Shown here in pieces: positions 8,580 to 18,213 of a DNA stretch of 64,000 nt; within the stretch, counting starts at the first letter, position 1; every line of letters starts with the position of its first letter. This DNA comes from [Eubacterium] yurii (GTDB taxonomy: Bacteria; Bacillota; Clostridia; Peptostreptococcales; Filifactoraceae). Made by a program: the position numbers and the translations under genes. The notes beneath the pieces were generated by a model, which was not told the origin of the DNA, did no database searches, and worked only from the letters and a program-made list of their open reading frames with translations. Location: assembly GCA_900167215.1 (NCBI GenBank), contig FUZS01000005.1:1-64000 (forward strand), given 5' to 3'.

Positions 8580-8781
8580 GTGTCTATTATACAACTAAGT
8601 GAGAAGTTTTTCAAGAGTATTTACAAGAAAAAATTTATTACTGCCTTGTAAAAAAATTGATATATCTATGAATTGAACATTAATACATACTTTATCAAAT
8701 CTACAATTTATGTTATAATAATTTTTAAGAGATAGTATACAGCTGGTTTGCTCCAATCCATATAGATTGGGGGTGATGAGT

Positions 8782-8874
8782 ATGAGTATATACGAAATTA
8801 TAACTATAGTTCTAATGACTATAGATATAGTCATACAAGTCATAGCCCTTTTTCTGAACAATAAGAAAAATTAG
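8782..8874 (+). CDS. Holin-like toxin peptide 2 (type I toxin, TxpA/BsrG-like)
   Basis: Identical to peptide 1 except Y for F at residue 4 (MSIYEIITIV). The ribosome site, leader hairpin and promoter are all conserved at +387 bp. The conservation of the peptide between copies, with more change in the loops and flanks, suggests both are under selection. The function is inferred, as for copy 1. Confidence 0.75.
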   Translation: MSIYEIITIVLMTIDIVIQVIALFLNNKKN

Positions 8875-8879
8875 GCATG

Positions 8880-8966
8880 AAAAAACCACTGTATAGCCCT
8901 ACAGTGGTTTTAAAAATTATTTAAACCCATAGGAGCAAACCAATATGGTTTACTATCTCTTTTAAT
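8880..8966 (-). ncRNA. Putative antisense RNA 2 (antitoxin of toxin 2)
   Basis: Minus-strand promoter TTGAAA (plus 8996-9001), 17 nt, TATAAT (plus 8973-8978), ending at the hairpin CCACTGTA / TACAGTGG near 8886-8907. The hairpin loop differs from unit 1 (AGCCC for TTGCTAC), which could let each antisense RNA discriminate its partner. Confidence 0.55.
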
Positions 8967-9001
8967 ATGTCCATTATACAACTTATACGCATATTTTTCA
9001 A

Positions 9002-9201
9002 GAGCTTTTGACTTTATTTTCTCTTTTTTTCTATAATAAATTATATTGTAACTTTATGCTTAACTAAATATGTTATTTTTCAGTTTTAAGTTATATCAGT
9101 ATAATTTTTCTGTTTTCATGAGATAACTATATACTTACAATTATAAAGACATAATGGCAATAATATATCAAAATTAGTCTAATGTAAAATTTGCCATAAA
9201 T
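9002..9201. other. AT-rich spacer
   Basis: Nothing recognisable between the second toxin unit and the convergent TraX-like gene. Confidence 0.4.
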
Positions 9202-9966
9202 CTACTTAGATACAAGATAAGCTATAGTCATTATTATCCATAGGTGTGCAGGATAGAAGATATAGAAGAAGTATTTGCTGAACTTTGAATCTCCTCCTCT
9301 TTCTCCATTATAAAGATATATAAAAGGTAGTACAAAGATAAACATAAAATCAGAGTTAAATGCCAACATATCTAAGGTTGATGAAATATCTCCATAGTCA
9401 TTAAATGATGTTAAAAATAATAGTATAGATAACACTATATAGCTGATATTTCTGGTTTTTCTCTTATTATAAGTCAAATAAGTTATAAGCATAAATGGAA
9501 GTATAGTCAAACCGCCTTCAGTAAATAGTGCTCCTGCTAAGAATATAAATGCTGTAGATATATAAGATATAGGCTTATTGTTTATTTTTCTTAAAATAAC
9601 TATCATAAGTACACCTACAGCAATAGTCATAAAAATATTATTTGTTATATATATTTTTTTTACGCTATACATATTATTTAAAATTTGATTGCCTATCAGC
9701 ATAATTCCTGCCCAAGTAAACAGCCTTATAGAGTATTTTTTTATGTTGTGTGTGTGCATTACTCCCTCTACTGCACAATATGCAAACCATACACCTACTA
9801 TTCTGGTAATTACGTGGAAGATGCCAACCACCGGTTCAGGCAATAAGCCCGGTATATAGTGAATATGGTCAAATACCATCAAAAATGCCATTAGTATTTT
9901 AATTTGAAATTGATTTAATCCACTTTGTGTTCCTTTTTGATACTCAAGACTCATGTTGTTCATCAT
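9202..9966 (-). CDS. TraX family membrane protein
   Basis: A 254-residue polytopic protein. The first helix (KILMAFLMVFDHIHYIPG, about 24-41) and the C-terminal FFYIFYPAHLWIIMTI are the hallmarks of the TraX family, named after the F-plasmid pilin N-acetylase and widespread in Firmicutes as predicted membrane acyltransferases. The D-H pair in helix 1 and the YPAHLW histidine are plausible functional residues. No conjugation gene is nearby, so the substrate is unknown. A paralogue lies at 62347. Start: GGAGG is about 9 nt upstream of the first ATG, with a second ATG next to it; codon 1 or 2 may be used. Confidence 0.8.
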   Translation of the reverse strand: MMNNMSLEYQKGTQSGLNQFQIKILMAFLMVFDHIHYIPGLLPEPVVGIFHVITRIVGVWFAYCAVEGVMHTHNIKKYSIRLFTWAGIMLIGNQILNNMYSVKKIYITNNIFMTIAVGVLMIVILRKINNKPISYISTAFIFLAGALFTEGGLTILPFMLITYLTYNKRKTRNISYIVLSILLFLTSFNDYGDISSTLDMLAFNSDFMFIFVLPFIYLYNGERGGDSKFSKYFFYIFYPAHLWIIMTIAYLVSK

Positions 9967-10155
9967 AATATTCCCTCCATAAATATTTAATATTGATATT
10001 TAATTTTAGCGAAAAAATTAAAGGTATAAAAAGCTATTTATAAATTTTTATTTTAATTTACTACGCTTTTTAAAAAGTGTTTCAATTATGCCTATATAGC
10101 TTTTATGTCTTGCTTAATATGGATTTATTGTATCAAAGTTTTTCAAAATAAAAAA

Positions 10156-10199
10156 TCCAAGAACATTACTTAAACTTACATTTTTGTAATGTTCTTGGA
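10156..10199 (-). terminator. Terminator of the RND efflux operon
   Basis: TCCAAGAACATTAC and GTAATGTTCTTGGA form a perfect 14-bp stem; on the minus strand a T-rich tract follows. It is about 45 nt past the efflux pump stop. Confidence 0.8.
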
Positions 10200-10241
10200 A
10201 AATTAAATTATACTAAACTCCATTAGAATTATTATATTGTT

Positions 10242-13200
10242 TTATTCTTTACTCATAGCAATCTCTTCTTCTGTCCAAGTAGTACATTGCTTTTCGACTT
10301 CAAGAGGATTGTTCTTTTGTTTTATCTTAAATTTCCCTCTGAATTTTGTTGAGATATTGTCGAATATCAGATATAAGAGAGGTATTACTATAAGTGTAAG
10401 GAGTGTAGATGTAGCAAGTCCTCCTGCTATTACAAGTCCCATACCTCTTAGCATTTCGGCATTATCTCCGTTTGATATTATTAGAGGTATCTGACCAAGT
10501 ATAGTTGTAAGAGCTGTCATGAGTATAGGTCTAAGTCTAGTAGGTGCAGCCTTAAGTACAGCGTCTGTAGCTGCATAGCCGTCTCTATGTCTCAGTGTGT
10601 CGATATATTCAATCAGTACTATACCGTTATTTACAACTATACCTACGAGTACGAGAGTACCTATGAGTCCCATTACGCTAAGTGGAGTCTTAAATAAGAA
10701 TAAGAGTACCCACGAGCCTGTAAAAGCGAGCGGAATGGAAAACATGATTATAAATGGATTTATCAGTGACTCAAATTGACTTGCCATTACCATGTAAACA
10801 AGTATTATGGCTAATATTATCGATAATATCAATGATGAAAAAGACTCCATCATGACTTCACTCATACCTGAAAATGAAATATAGTATCCGCTTGGTAGTT
10901 TTATCTGATTAATCAGCTTTGTAATATCACTTGTCACTGCTCCGACATCTCTACCATATACGTCCATTGTTACAAGAGAGTATCTTGCTTGGTTTTTTCT
11001 ACCTATTGATTGCGGTGTATCAGTTATTCCTATATCAGCTATAGAAAGTAGGGGAACATATATTCCTGAATTTGTCCTTATCTTTATATTTTGAAGTTGT
11101 TGCATATTAGTAGAGCCACTTTGAGGATATACTATTCTTATATCAGTTTCCTTACCTGCTTTTTTCAATGTTGTGGATTTTATTCCGCTAACATTGTTTT
11201 TTATTTGTGAGGCTACTTGGAGTCCGCTCAGACCGTAGCTACGGATTTTTTCTTTATTTAGTTTTACATATACTTCATCACTTGTAGTACTTATTGAGCT
11301 TTTTATCTCCCTTGTACCTTGTATATTTTCAAGCTGCCTTACAAATTCATCACTTATATTTCTCAATACTTCCATTTCATTTCCTGTTATGAGCAGAGAT
11401 ATGTCGGCAGAACCTGTACCGGAACCCATTGAGCTGTTTTGTGCTGATACACTTATTTCCACTCCGGCTACATTTTTAGCTTCCTTTCTTATTTCTTCAA
11501 CTATCTGAGCTACAGAGCGTTTACGCTCTTTTTTTGGAGTCAGTTGCAACGATATACTGCTTGTTTCATTTCCGCCACCTGACATAAGTGATGACATGTC
11601 TACTTCACTACCGTATAAGACTGCTGTCAATGATTTTAACTCAGGAATCTTACTTAAATACTCTTCAAATTTTGTTGATTCTGCATTTGTAAGGTCAAGA
11701 TTACTGCCACGAGGTGTCCTTAATTTTACGTTTATTACACCTTCATCACCTTCCGGCATAAATTCCATACCTATCATAGGTAATAAAAATGAGGAAGCTA
11801 TTGATATTAGGAGCGCAAATAGGAGGATTCTTTTTTTCTTTCCTATTGCAAAGCCTAATAGCTTTCCATAGGCATTTGTAAGTTTTTTTATGAACTTGTC
11901 GAATGAATTTAAAATTTTGTTTATAAAATTAAGTTTTTTGCTCTTATTTCTATGAAGATTGTCAACATAGTTTGCTGCAAGCATAGGAACTACTGTCATG
12001 GCAACAAATAGTGACATGACAAGAGAAAATACTATCGCAAGTGCCAAGTCTTTCATCATCTGCAGTACTATACCTTCAGAAAATAAGAAGGGTACAAATA
12101 CGACTATGGTAGTAAGAGTAGAACCTACTATAGCTGACAAGACTTCCTTAGTACCAAGATAGGTTCCACGTATTTTTTCGTAGCCAAGTGTTGTTCTGTA
12201 CCTGTATATATTTTCCAGTACGACTATAGAGTTGTCGACAAGCATACCTACACCTATTGATATACCGCCCAAAGCTACTGTGTTGAGTGTAGTATTTGAA
12301 AAATACAAGAGTACAAAGGTACCTATGATTGAAAGTGGCATTGAAATACCTATTACTCCGGTAAGTCCGACGTTTTTCAAAAATACAAATAGCACCAATA
12401 TAGATAGGAAGGCAGCTGTAAATATGTTTGAGATTACGTTACTTACAGAGTTTTCTATTATACTTGCAGACTCTGATATAAGTTCCAATTTTGCGTGTGG
12501 GTTTTCTTTATTTATAAGTGCTATTTCTTTTTTTATTGCATTTACTGCAGATACGACATTACCGTCGCTTGATTTTGAAATATTTATTACTACTGCTTGT
12601 TCTCCGTTATGTCTTACTATAGAAGATACTTCCTTTTGTTTTTCGGAAATATTGGCTATATCCTGTAGATTGACTACCTGTCCTGAGTTTAGCATTATAG
12701 GAGTCTTTTTGATGTCGTCTATGTTTTGGAGTTTCAGCTTACTGCTTATAGTTATGGTCTTATTGCCATAGTCTATACTTCCTCCTGCTTGGTTGGTATT
12801 TTCACTCATCAGCACCTGACTTACAATGTCCATATCCACTCCGAGACCTTCCGCCTTTTCCTGATCAACTTCTATAACTATCTCATTTTCCACTCCGCCG
12901 TATATGTTTGCAGATGCTACACCTTTTTGACGTTCAAGTCTGTTTTTTACAGTATCTTTGGCAAAGGAGTTAAGTTGTGCTATATCCATAGTATCAGAAG
13001 ATAAGGATATGCTGGCGATAGGCATGGAGTTAAGCGAGAATTTCATTATAGTAGGCTCACTTGCGTCGCTTGGAAGATATTTTTTTATCTTACTTATACT
13101 TTCTCTCATGTCGTTTATTGCCTGATTGAGGTCAGTACCGTAGTTGAACTCAGCTTCTACAATCGATGTACCGTTTTGAGAAGTAGAGTATACATTTTTT

Positions 13201-13430
13201 ATGTTTTCAACTCCTGATATTGCACTTTCAATTGGAGATGATACAAGGTTTTCGACTTCTTCAGGCCCTGCATCCTTGTAAGTGGTCAAAATAAGTGCAT
13301 AAGGAAAATCCATTTCAGGCATAAGAGCCTGTTTCATCTTGCTTAATGATACAAAGCCGAGCAACAACACTATAAACATTACCATTATTACGGCAATGGG
13401 TCGTTTTATTGATAATTTAGTTATATCCAT
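10242..13430 (-). CDS. RND efflux transporter (HAE1/AcrB, Gram-positive YerP/SwrC type)
   Basis: A 1062-residue proton-driven exporter. Helix 1 starts near residue 11, a periplasmic-type porter loop spans about 35-330, helices 2-6 about 335-500, helix 7 near 535, a second large loop about 560-860, and helices 8-12 end near 1030. GVGMLVDNSIVVLENI in helix 4 carries the proton-relay aspartate of the family. The length is normal. It is the last gene of the minus-strand MarR / fusion-protein / pump operon, 30 nt after the fusion protein, with a good GGAG site. Likely substrates are amphiphiles, lipopeptides or biocides; they cannot be read from sequence. Confidence 0.93.
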   Translation of the reverse strand: MDITKLSIKRPIAVIMVMFIVLLLGFVSLSKMKQALMPEMDFPYALILTTYKDAGPEEVENLVSSPIESAISGVENIKNVYSTSQNGTSIVEAEFNYGTDLNQAINDMRESISKIKKYLPSDASEPTIMKFSLNSMPIASISLSSDTMDIAQLNSFAKDTVKNRLERQKGVASANIYGGVENEIVIEVDQEKAEGLGVDMDIVSQVLMSENTNQAGGSIDYGNKTITISSKLKLQNIDDIKKTPIMLNSGQVVNLQDIANISEKQKEVSSIVRHNGEQAVVINISKSSDGNVVSAVNAIKKEIALINKENPHAKLELISESASIIENSVSNVISNIFTAAFLSILVLFVFLKNVGLTGVIGISMPLSIIGTFVLLYFSNTTLNTVALGGISIGVGMLVDNSIVVLENIYRYRTTLGYEKIRGTYLGTKEVLSAIVGSTLTTIVVFVPFLFSEGIVLQMMKDLALAIVFSLVMSLFVAMTVVPMLAANYVDNLHRNKSKKLNFINKILNSFDKFIKKLTNAYGKLLGFAIGKKKRILLFALLISIASSFLLPMIGMEFMPEGDEGVINVKLRTPRGSNLDLTNAESTKFEEYLSKIPELKSLTAVLYGSEVDMSSLMSGGGNETSSISLQLTPKKERKRSVAQIVEEIRKEAKNVAGVEISVSAQNSSMGSGTGSADISLLITGNEMEVLRNISDEFVRQLENIQGTREIKSSISTTSDEVYVKLNKEKIRSYGLSGLQVASQIKNNVSGIKSTTLKKAGKETDIRIVYPQSGSTNMQQLQNIKIRTNSGIYVPLLSIADIGITDTPQSIGRKNQARYSLVTMDVYGRDVGAVTSDITKLINQIKLPSGYYISFSGMSEVMMESFSSLILSIILAIILVYMVMASQFESLINPFIIMFSIPLAFTGSWVLLFLFKTPLSVMGLIGTLVLVGIVVNNGIVLIEYIDTLRHRDGYAATDAVLKAAPTRLRPILMTALTTILGQIPLIISNGDNAEMLRGMGLVIAGGLATSTLLTLIVIPLLYLIFDNISTKFRGKFKIKQKNNPLEVEKQCTTWTEEEIAMSKE

Positions 13431-13460
13431 ATTTTTCTCCTGACTTTTTAATACAAGAAA

Positions 13461-14705
13461 TTATTTATTTACTACATTTACCTTGCTATTATCATCAATA
13501 AATTGTTGACCTTTTACTACTACCTGCATTCCATCGCTCAAGCCGTTTTTTATCTCAATTTGACTCTCATCCTGTACGCCTGTAGTTACAGTTTGTTTAT
13601 GAGCTACATTGTCCTTGTCGAGAGTATATACAAAGTCTTTGCCGTCTTTTTTCATAACAGCGTCAAGAGGTAGTGTAAGCACATTTGTCTTGTCTGATAA
13701 GACAAGTCTAACATTTGCAAACATACCCGGCTTTATCTTGTTAGTTGAATTGTCTATTTTCACTTCAACAGGATATAGGGATGTCATCTTATCTGCTACA
13801 TAGGATATATTGCTTATTTGAGATTCAATGGGCTTGTCAGATATGGAGCTGATGGTAATATATACCTTAGAACCTTTTTTTATCTGATTGATGATGTCTT
13901 CAGATACTTGGAACTTTACTTTGACACTATTCATATCCGATATTACAAAAGCAGGTGATTGCATTGACACCATCTGACCGTCGACTACATTGTCCGCTGA
14001 TATTACACCGCTAAGTTCGGCTCTTATAACAGTGTTTGAAAGTTGATGTCTTGCAGTTGCTACACCTGTTTCAGCCTGTTCAACAGTGGCGCTTGATACT
14101 TCCTTGGTATTATTTTTTATAGTATCTTTGGTTAAACTAAGATTTTTTTGTGCAGTGTCAAGCTGAAGCTTCATCAAGTCAACATTGTTTTGCAGATTGT
14201 CCAAATCTTGCTTTGCAACTGCTCCCGCCTCATAAAGCTCTTTTGTGTCACTTAGTTTTTTTAGCAGGTCATTATACTGTATTTTCAAATTCTCAACATT
14301 AGCTTCCAATTGTTGGATTTGACTGTCAATGCTTCCGTTAACAGTAAGCTTGTAGTTTGCCTTGGCAAGATTAAGTCCGGAATTTGCCTGATTAATCTGC
14401 ATTTGAATGTCTGATGAGTCGATTGTGAAGAGTACATCTCCCTTGTTCACATAGTCACCAAGGTTTACATAGGATTTTTTGACTATGCCTGCCATCTTGG
14501 GCACTACAGAAAGCTCCTCGTTCGATTCGACCTTCGAAGAGGCTGTAAAAGTATTTTTTATGCTCCCTTTTTTTACCTTTTGAGTTTCCACTGCTACCAA
14601 GACTGTATTTTCTTCTTCTTTAGCTGTTTGCTTTGAAGAACAAGCGCTAAGTGCCAAGATAAGTGACATGGAAAAAATCAAAGCCTTTATTTTCTTAGAT
14701 TTCAT
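13461..14705 (-). CDS. RND periplasmic adaptor (membrane-fusion) lipoprotein
   Basis: 414 residues. A lipoprotein signal (LILALSACSS, lipid at the Cys near residue 22) anchors it outside the membrane. Order: N-terminal barrel/lipoyl half (KKSYVNLGDYVNKGDVL, about 75-92), a long coiled-coil hairpin (about 105-215), the second lipoyl half, then beta-barrel and membrane-proximal domains (KIKPGMFANVRLVLS, about 320). This is the standard MFP layout, and it pairs with the pump downstream. Its ATG overlaps the stop of the marR gene (ATGA), so the two are translationally coupled. Confidence 0.92.
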   Translation of the reverse strand: MKSKKIKALIFSMSLILALSACSSKQTAKEEENTVLVAVETQKVKKGSIKNTFTASSKVESNEELSVVPKMAGIVKKSYVNLGDYVNKGDVLFTIDSSDIQMQINQANSGLNLAKANYKLTVNGSIDSQIQQLEANVENLKIQYNDLLKKLSDTKELYEAGAVAKQDLDNLQNNVDLMKLQLDTAQKNLSLTKDTIKNNTKEVSSATVEQAETGVATARHQLSNTVIRAELSGVISADNVVDGQMVSMQSPAFVISDMNSVKVKFQVSEDIINQIKKGSKVYITISSISDKPIESQISNISYVADKMTSLYPVEVKIDNSTNKIKPGMFANVRLVLSDKTNVLTLPLDAVMKKDGKDFVYTLDKDNVAHKQTVTTGVQDESQIEIKNGLSDGMQVVVKGQQFIDDNSKVNVVNK

Positions 14706-15142
14706 AAATTTTCTCCTTTTGCATATTTTATGAATTTTTCTGCATATTTGATTAAGAGATCTACCTCCACATCTTCCATCTTAGCTAAGGCATCATCTAT
14801 ATGAGCTTTGAAATGCTCATCTTTTTGTTTTAATCTTTGTTCACCTTTTTTTGTAAGATATACATAGACCACTCTTCTGTCATCGTTGTTGATTTTTCTT
14901 TTTATATATCCGCCCTGTTCCAGTTTTTTAAGAGCCTGTGATATGGCAGGTTTTGTTATGCCTAATAAATCACTGATGTTGGAAGTAGTTATTTTATTGC
15001 CCTGTCTGTTGTGTATCCATATCATGGTCAAAATACAGCTATCTCTCTTTGTAAACTCGTCATAACAGTCCCACGTGGAAAATAAATCAGAAAAGTCATT
15101 GACGATTTGCATAAGTCTGCTTGAAGATTCACCTCTTTGCAT
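14702..15142 (-). CDS. MarR-family transcriptional regulator
   Basis: 146 residues with a winged helix (about 45-115: TTSNISDLLGITKPAISQAL is the recognition-helix segment, followed by the wing NNDDRRVVYVYLT) between dimerising ends. An in-frame ATG eight codons upstream exists, but TAGGAGGAAG lies immediately before ATG 15142 and fixes that start. First gene of the efflux operon. It probably represses it by binding the dyad over the promoter, released by a ligand that the pump exports. Confidence 0.92.
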   Translation of the reverse strand: MQRGESSSRLMQIVNDFSDLFSTWDCYDEFTKRDSCILTMIWIHNRQGNKITTSNISDLLGITKPAISQALKKLEQGGYIKRKINNDDRRVVYVYLTKKGEQRLKQKDEHFKAHIDDALAKMEDVEVDLLIKYAEKFIKYAKGENL

Positions 15143-15216
15143 ATGGCTTCCTCCTAAGTTGTTCAAAGTAGTTAATATACGTAAATTGTTTATTAATAAA
15201 AAAAGATTAATTCAGA

Positions 15217-15268
15217 AAAATAGTTTATTAGTATTAACTATTTTACTTTCGTATTTTTAATATGTCAA
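15217..15268 (-). promoter_or_regulatory. Efflux operon promoter with overlapping MarR-type dyad
   Basis: On the minus strand: TTGACA (plus 15263-15268), 17 nt, TAAAAT (plus 15240-15245). AAAATAGTT (15217-15225) and AACTATTTT (15236-15244) form a perfect inverted repeat covering the -10 box and start point. This is the geometry expected for autorepression by the first gene's MarR product. Confidence 0.7.
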
Positions 15269-15860
15269 GACTTTTTTTGTTTGCATATTAATTAAATAAA
15301 ATGAAAAATATAAAAAAACTTTATCAAAAATGCTTCATAGTATGTAAGAAAAATTGAAAAAATTTTCAAAATTATCTTATATTATTTTTGAAAAACTTTC
15401 CACTTTATTTTTATAAGAGGTATTATTTTCGTATCAAACGGTAAAAACATCAAGCTTATATCTTAGTGCAAATTGGTTTTATTAAAATATTTTCTTAAAA
15501 ATACTTGAAAAAATCTTAAAAATATATATAATATTAAAATAAGCTTAAAAATATATAGAAAATTTTAATTTTTTTAAGTAATTTATATAATATAACTGTT
15601 TTTAAATACTAAAATTTTGAATAAAATGATAAAAATTGGATGTTTTTCATAATTTTATCAGCTTTTAAGTATAAAATATAATTTTAGAACAAATTTTTGG
15701 GCTTTATAATTTAAGTAATGTATAGTAGATAAAAAACTATAATCTTAAATCTTGCTTAGAGTTGATTGAGCTTAAATTAATAGAAAAATTTGGGAATATT
15801 TCAAATACTAAAAATTTTAGACTGTTTTGTAGTAAAATTCTGTCAACTAAAGCCTATATA
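15269..15860. other. AT-rich gene-free region upstream of proA
   Basis: No gene or strong motif. It contains several near-repeats of AAAAATATAT. A TATAAT (15856-15861) sits only about 30 nt from the proA start but lacks a clear -35 partner. Confidence 0.4.
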
Positions 15861-15889
15861 ATATGAAAGTAAAAACAGGAAGTGATGAT

Positions 15890-17134
15890 ATGAACTATAT
15901 TGATAATATAAAAAAAAGTATTAAAGACGCCTCAAGGGCACTATCTATAACTACTGCCATGGACAAAAATGACGCATTGAAAAAGGTAGCTACCGAGCTT
16001 AATGTCATGAGGGACTATATTTTGGAGCAAAACGAAGTAGACATTGAAAATGCGAAAAAATCAGGAATGAAAGAATCTCTTATCGATAGATTGACACTGA
16101 ATGATGACAGGATAAATGAGATGATAGGCGGTATAGAAACCGTAATAGCTATGACTGATCCTGTAGGGAAGTCCAATCAACTCTGGACTCTTGAAAACGG
16201 ACTGGAGATTACAAAAATCACTGTGCCTTTAGGGGTAATCGCAATAATATACGAGGGCAGACCTAATGTGACTGTAGATGCCTTTGCTCTTGCTCTAAAG
16301 TCAGGAAATGCAATAATACTTAGAGGTTCAGCTTCAGCCATAAATTCAAATATGGCTCTTGAAAAGGCGATAATAAAGGGTCTTTCAAAGTCGAAGATAA
16401 GCGTTGATGTAATACATCTGGTAAAAGATACTGACAGAAAAATAGTAAATGAAATACTGACAGCTGACGGCGTGGTTGATCTTGCCATACCAAGGGGCGG
16501 ACACGATCTTATCAGCATGGTGATAAAAAATGCTACAGTTCCTACATTGCAAACAGGTGAAGGTAATAATCACATCTATGTAGATGAATCTGCAGATATA
16601 CAAATGGCGGTAAATATCATAAAAAATGCCAAAATGCAAAGGGTAGGTACCTGCAATACTGTAGAGAAATTGCTTGTACATGAAAATATTGCTGAGAGTC
16701 TACTTACTGCTTTGCAGGAGGAAACTGCTGACAAACTTGAGTTTCACGCAGATGAAATCTCATCAAAGATTTTGAAAAATGTTAAGAAATTGGAAGATGA
16801 AGAGCTTTACACTGAATATCTTGACTATATCTTGGGAGTAAAAATTGTAAAAAACATAGACGAGGCGATAGAGCATATCAACAAATATGGAACTATGCAC
16901 TCCGAGGCTATAGTGACTAATAATCTGGATAATGCGATAAAATTCCAAAAGGCAGTCGATGCGTCAGCTGTATATGTCAACGCCTCTACAAGATTTACCG
17001 ATGGAGGACAGTTTGGATTTGGGCTTGAGATGGGTATCTCAACACAAAAAATGCATGCAAGAGGACCGGTAGGACTCTCTGAGCTTGTCACTACTAAATA
17101 TCTGATAATGGGTAATGGACAAACAAGAAAATAA
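15890..17134 (+). CDS. proA: Gamma-glutamyl phosphate reductase (glutamate-5-semialdehyde dehydrogenase)
   Basis: Second step of proline synthesis: NADPH reduction of glutamyl-5-phosphate. 414 residues, the family norm. Visible signatures are VIYEGRPNVTVDAFALALKS (about 108-127), the catalytic cysteine in MQRVGTCNTVEK (about 247-258), and GLEMGISTQKMHARGPVGL near the C-terminus. An ATG nine codons upstream is in frame, but AGGAAGTGA precedes 15890 and this start gives the normal N-terminus. First of proA-proB, 35 nt apart. The order proA before proB is the reverse of the common one. Confidence 0.95.
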   Translation: MNYIDNIKKSIKDASRALSITTAMDKNDALKKVATELNVMRDYILEQNEVDIENAKKSGMKESLIDRLTLNDDRINEMIGGIETVIAMTDPVGKSNQLWTLENGLEITKITVPLGVIAIIYEGRPNVTVDAFALALKSGNAIILRGSASAINSNMALEKAIIKGLSKSKISVDVIHLVKDTDRKIVNEILTADGVVDLAIPRGGHDLISMVIKNATVPTLQTGEGNNHIYVDESADIQMAVNIIKNAKMQRVGTCNTVEKLLVHENIAESLLTALQEETADKLEFHADEISSKILKNVKKLEDEELYTEYLDYILGVKIVKNIDEAIEHINKYGTMHSEAIVTNNLDNAIKFQKAVDASAVYVNASTRFTDGGQFGFGLEMGISTQKMHARGPVGLSELVTTKYLIMGNGQTRK

Positions 17135-17169
17135 GGGATATCTTCGATTATAAAAAAGGAAGTATAAGC

Positions 17170-17961
17170 ATGAAACAGGAATTGATAGATAAGGCGAAAA
17201 AAATAGTAATAAAGATAGGTTCATCCACCGTCACTACAGCAGACGGCAAGGTAGATGTAGACTTTGTTACAGATCTCTGCAATCAGGTCAAGGCATTAAT
17301 GGATGACGGTAAACAGGTGGTCATAGTGTCATCAGGTGCAAGGATGACAGGAGTGTCTTCTATAAATAAGTGGTCGAGAAAAGAAGATATGACCTACAAA
17401 CAGGCTCTATGTGCCATTGGTCAGGTGGAGCTTATGGGAGAGTATAGAAGGATTTTCTTGACTCAAAACTTACATGTAGCTCAGATTTTACTAACAAAGG
17501 ATGATTTTGGCAATCAAAACAGGAATTTAAACATCAGAAATGTACTTTTCACTCTTATAGATGAGGGCGTAGTACCTATAATCAATGAAAATGATACAGT
17601 TTGCGTCGAAGAGATAAAAATAGGGGACAATGATGTGCTTTCTGCCAGAGCAGGAGTACTTTGGGGGGCAGATTTAGTTATACTCTTATCTGATATAGAC
17701 GGAGTCTTCGACAAAAATCCAAAAGAAAATCCGGATGCAAAACTGATAGAATTTATAGACAATATCTATGACTATGAGAAAAAAATCTCTGTTGAAGGCA
17801 AGGGAAGTTTCGGCACAGGCGGAATGAAGACCAAGATAGAGGCTGCAAAGCTGGCAAATGACTACGGCTGTATGCTGATGATAACAGACGGTAAAAACAA
17901 AGGAGCTGTATTGTCTGCCTTAAAAGGTCAGACAAAGTCAACATTGATAGCTAAAGTATAG
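17170..17961 (+). CDS. proB: Glutamate 5-kinase, PUA-less form
   Basis: Phosphorylates glutamate with ATP, the feedback-controlled first step to proline. 263 residues: only the amino-acid-kinase domain is present (VIKIGSSTVT at about 12-21, VSSGARMTG, INENDTVCVEE, GTGGMKTKIEAA). The C-terminal PUA domain of the E. coli enzyme is absent, which is common in Clostridia. Ribosome site GGAAG about 9 nt before ATG. Probably co-transcribed with proA. Confidence 0.95.
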   Translation: MKQELIDKAKKIVIKIGSSTVTTADGKVDVDFVTDLCNQVKALMDDGKQVVIVSSGARMTGVSSINKWSRKEDMTYKQALCAIGQVELMGEYRRIFLTQNLHVAQILLTKDDFGNQNRNLNIRNVLFTLIDEGVVPIINENDTVCVEEIKIGDNDVLSARAGVLWGADLVILLSDIDGVFDKNPKENPDAKLIEFIDNIYDYEKKISVEGKGSFGTGGMKTKIEAAKLANDYGCMLMITDGKNKGAVLSALKGQTKSTLIAKV

Positions 17962-18213
17962 AAGATTTATAATTTATACGATTAAAAAAGCTAAATTTGA
18001 AATATAGAATTTTAAAAACTTTGCTAATTATAATATATTAATACGCAATACTATAATTTGATTGAAAGATAGTTGTATTCTTTTGCTATAATTTGAAAAA
18101 TTTAAATTTTTAGAAATCAAAGAAAGTACATCATAATTTATCTTTGTATTAGTCAAATACTAATATAGTTTGTTGTTTGAGTCGTTGTTTTAATTGGCGT
18201 AAGCAGGTGAAAT

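Larger units (their letters stand above)
8221..8994. repeat. Tandem duplication, two 387-bp units (toxin/antisense modules)
   Basis: Unit 1 (8221-8607) and unit 2 (8608-8994) are nearly identical. Both hold TTTTCAAG at the left, a conserved leader, a 30-codon ORF, a bidirectional hairpin and an inward-facing promoter at the right. The boundary sequence TACAACTT...TTTTTCAAG also occurs just left of unit 1 (8199-8227) and right of unit 2, as expected for unequal exchange between such repeats. Confidence 0.85.

Noticed and set aside
12232-12771. Plus-strand 179-codon frame
   Set aside because: Antisense shadow of the RND pump; low-complexity I/T/S composition and no ribosome site.
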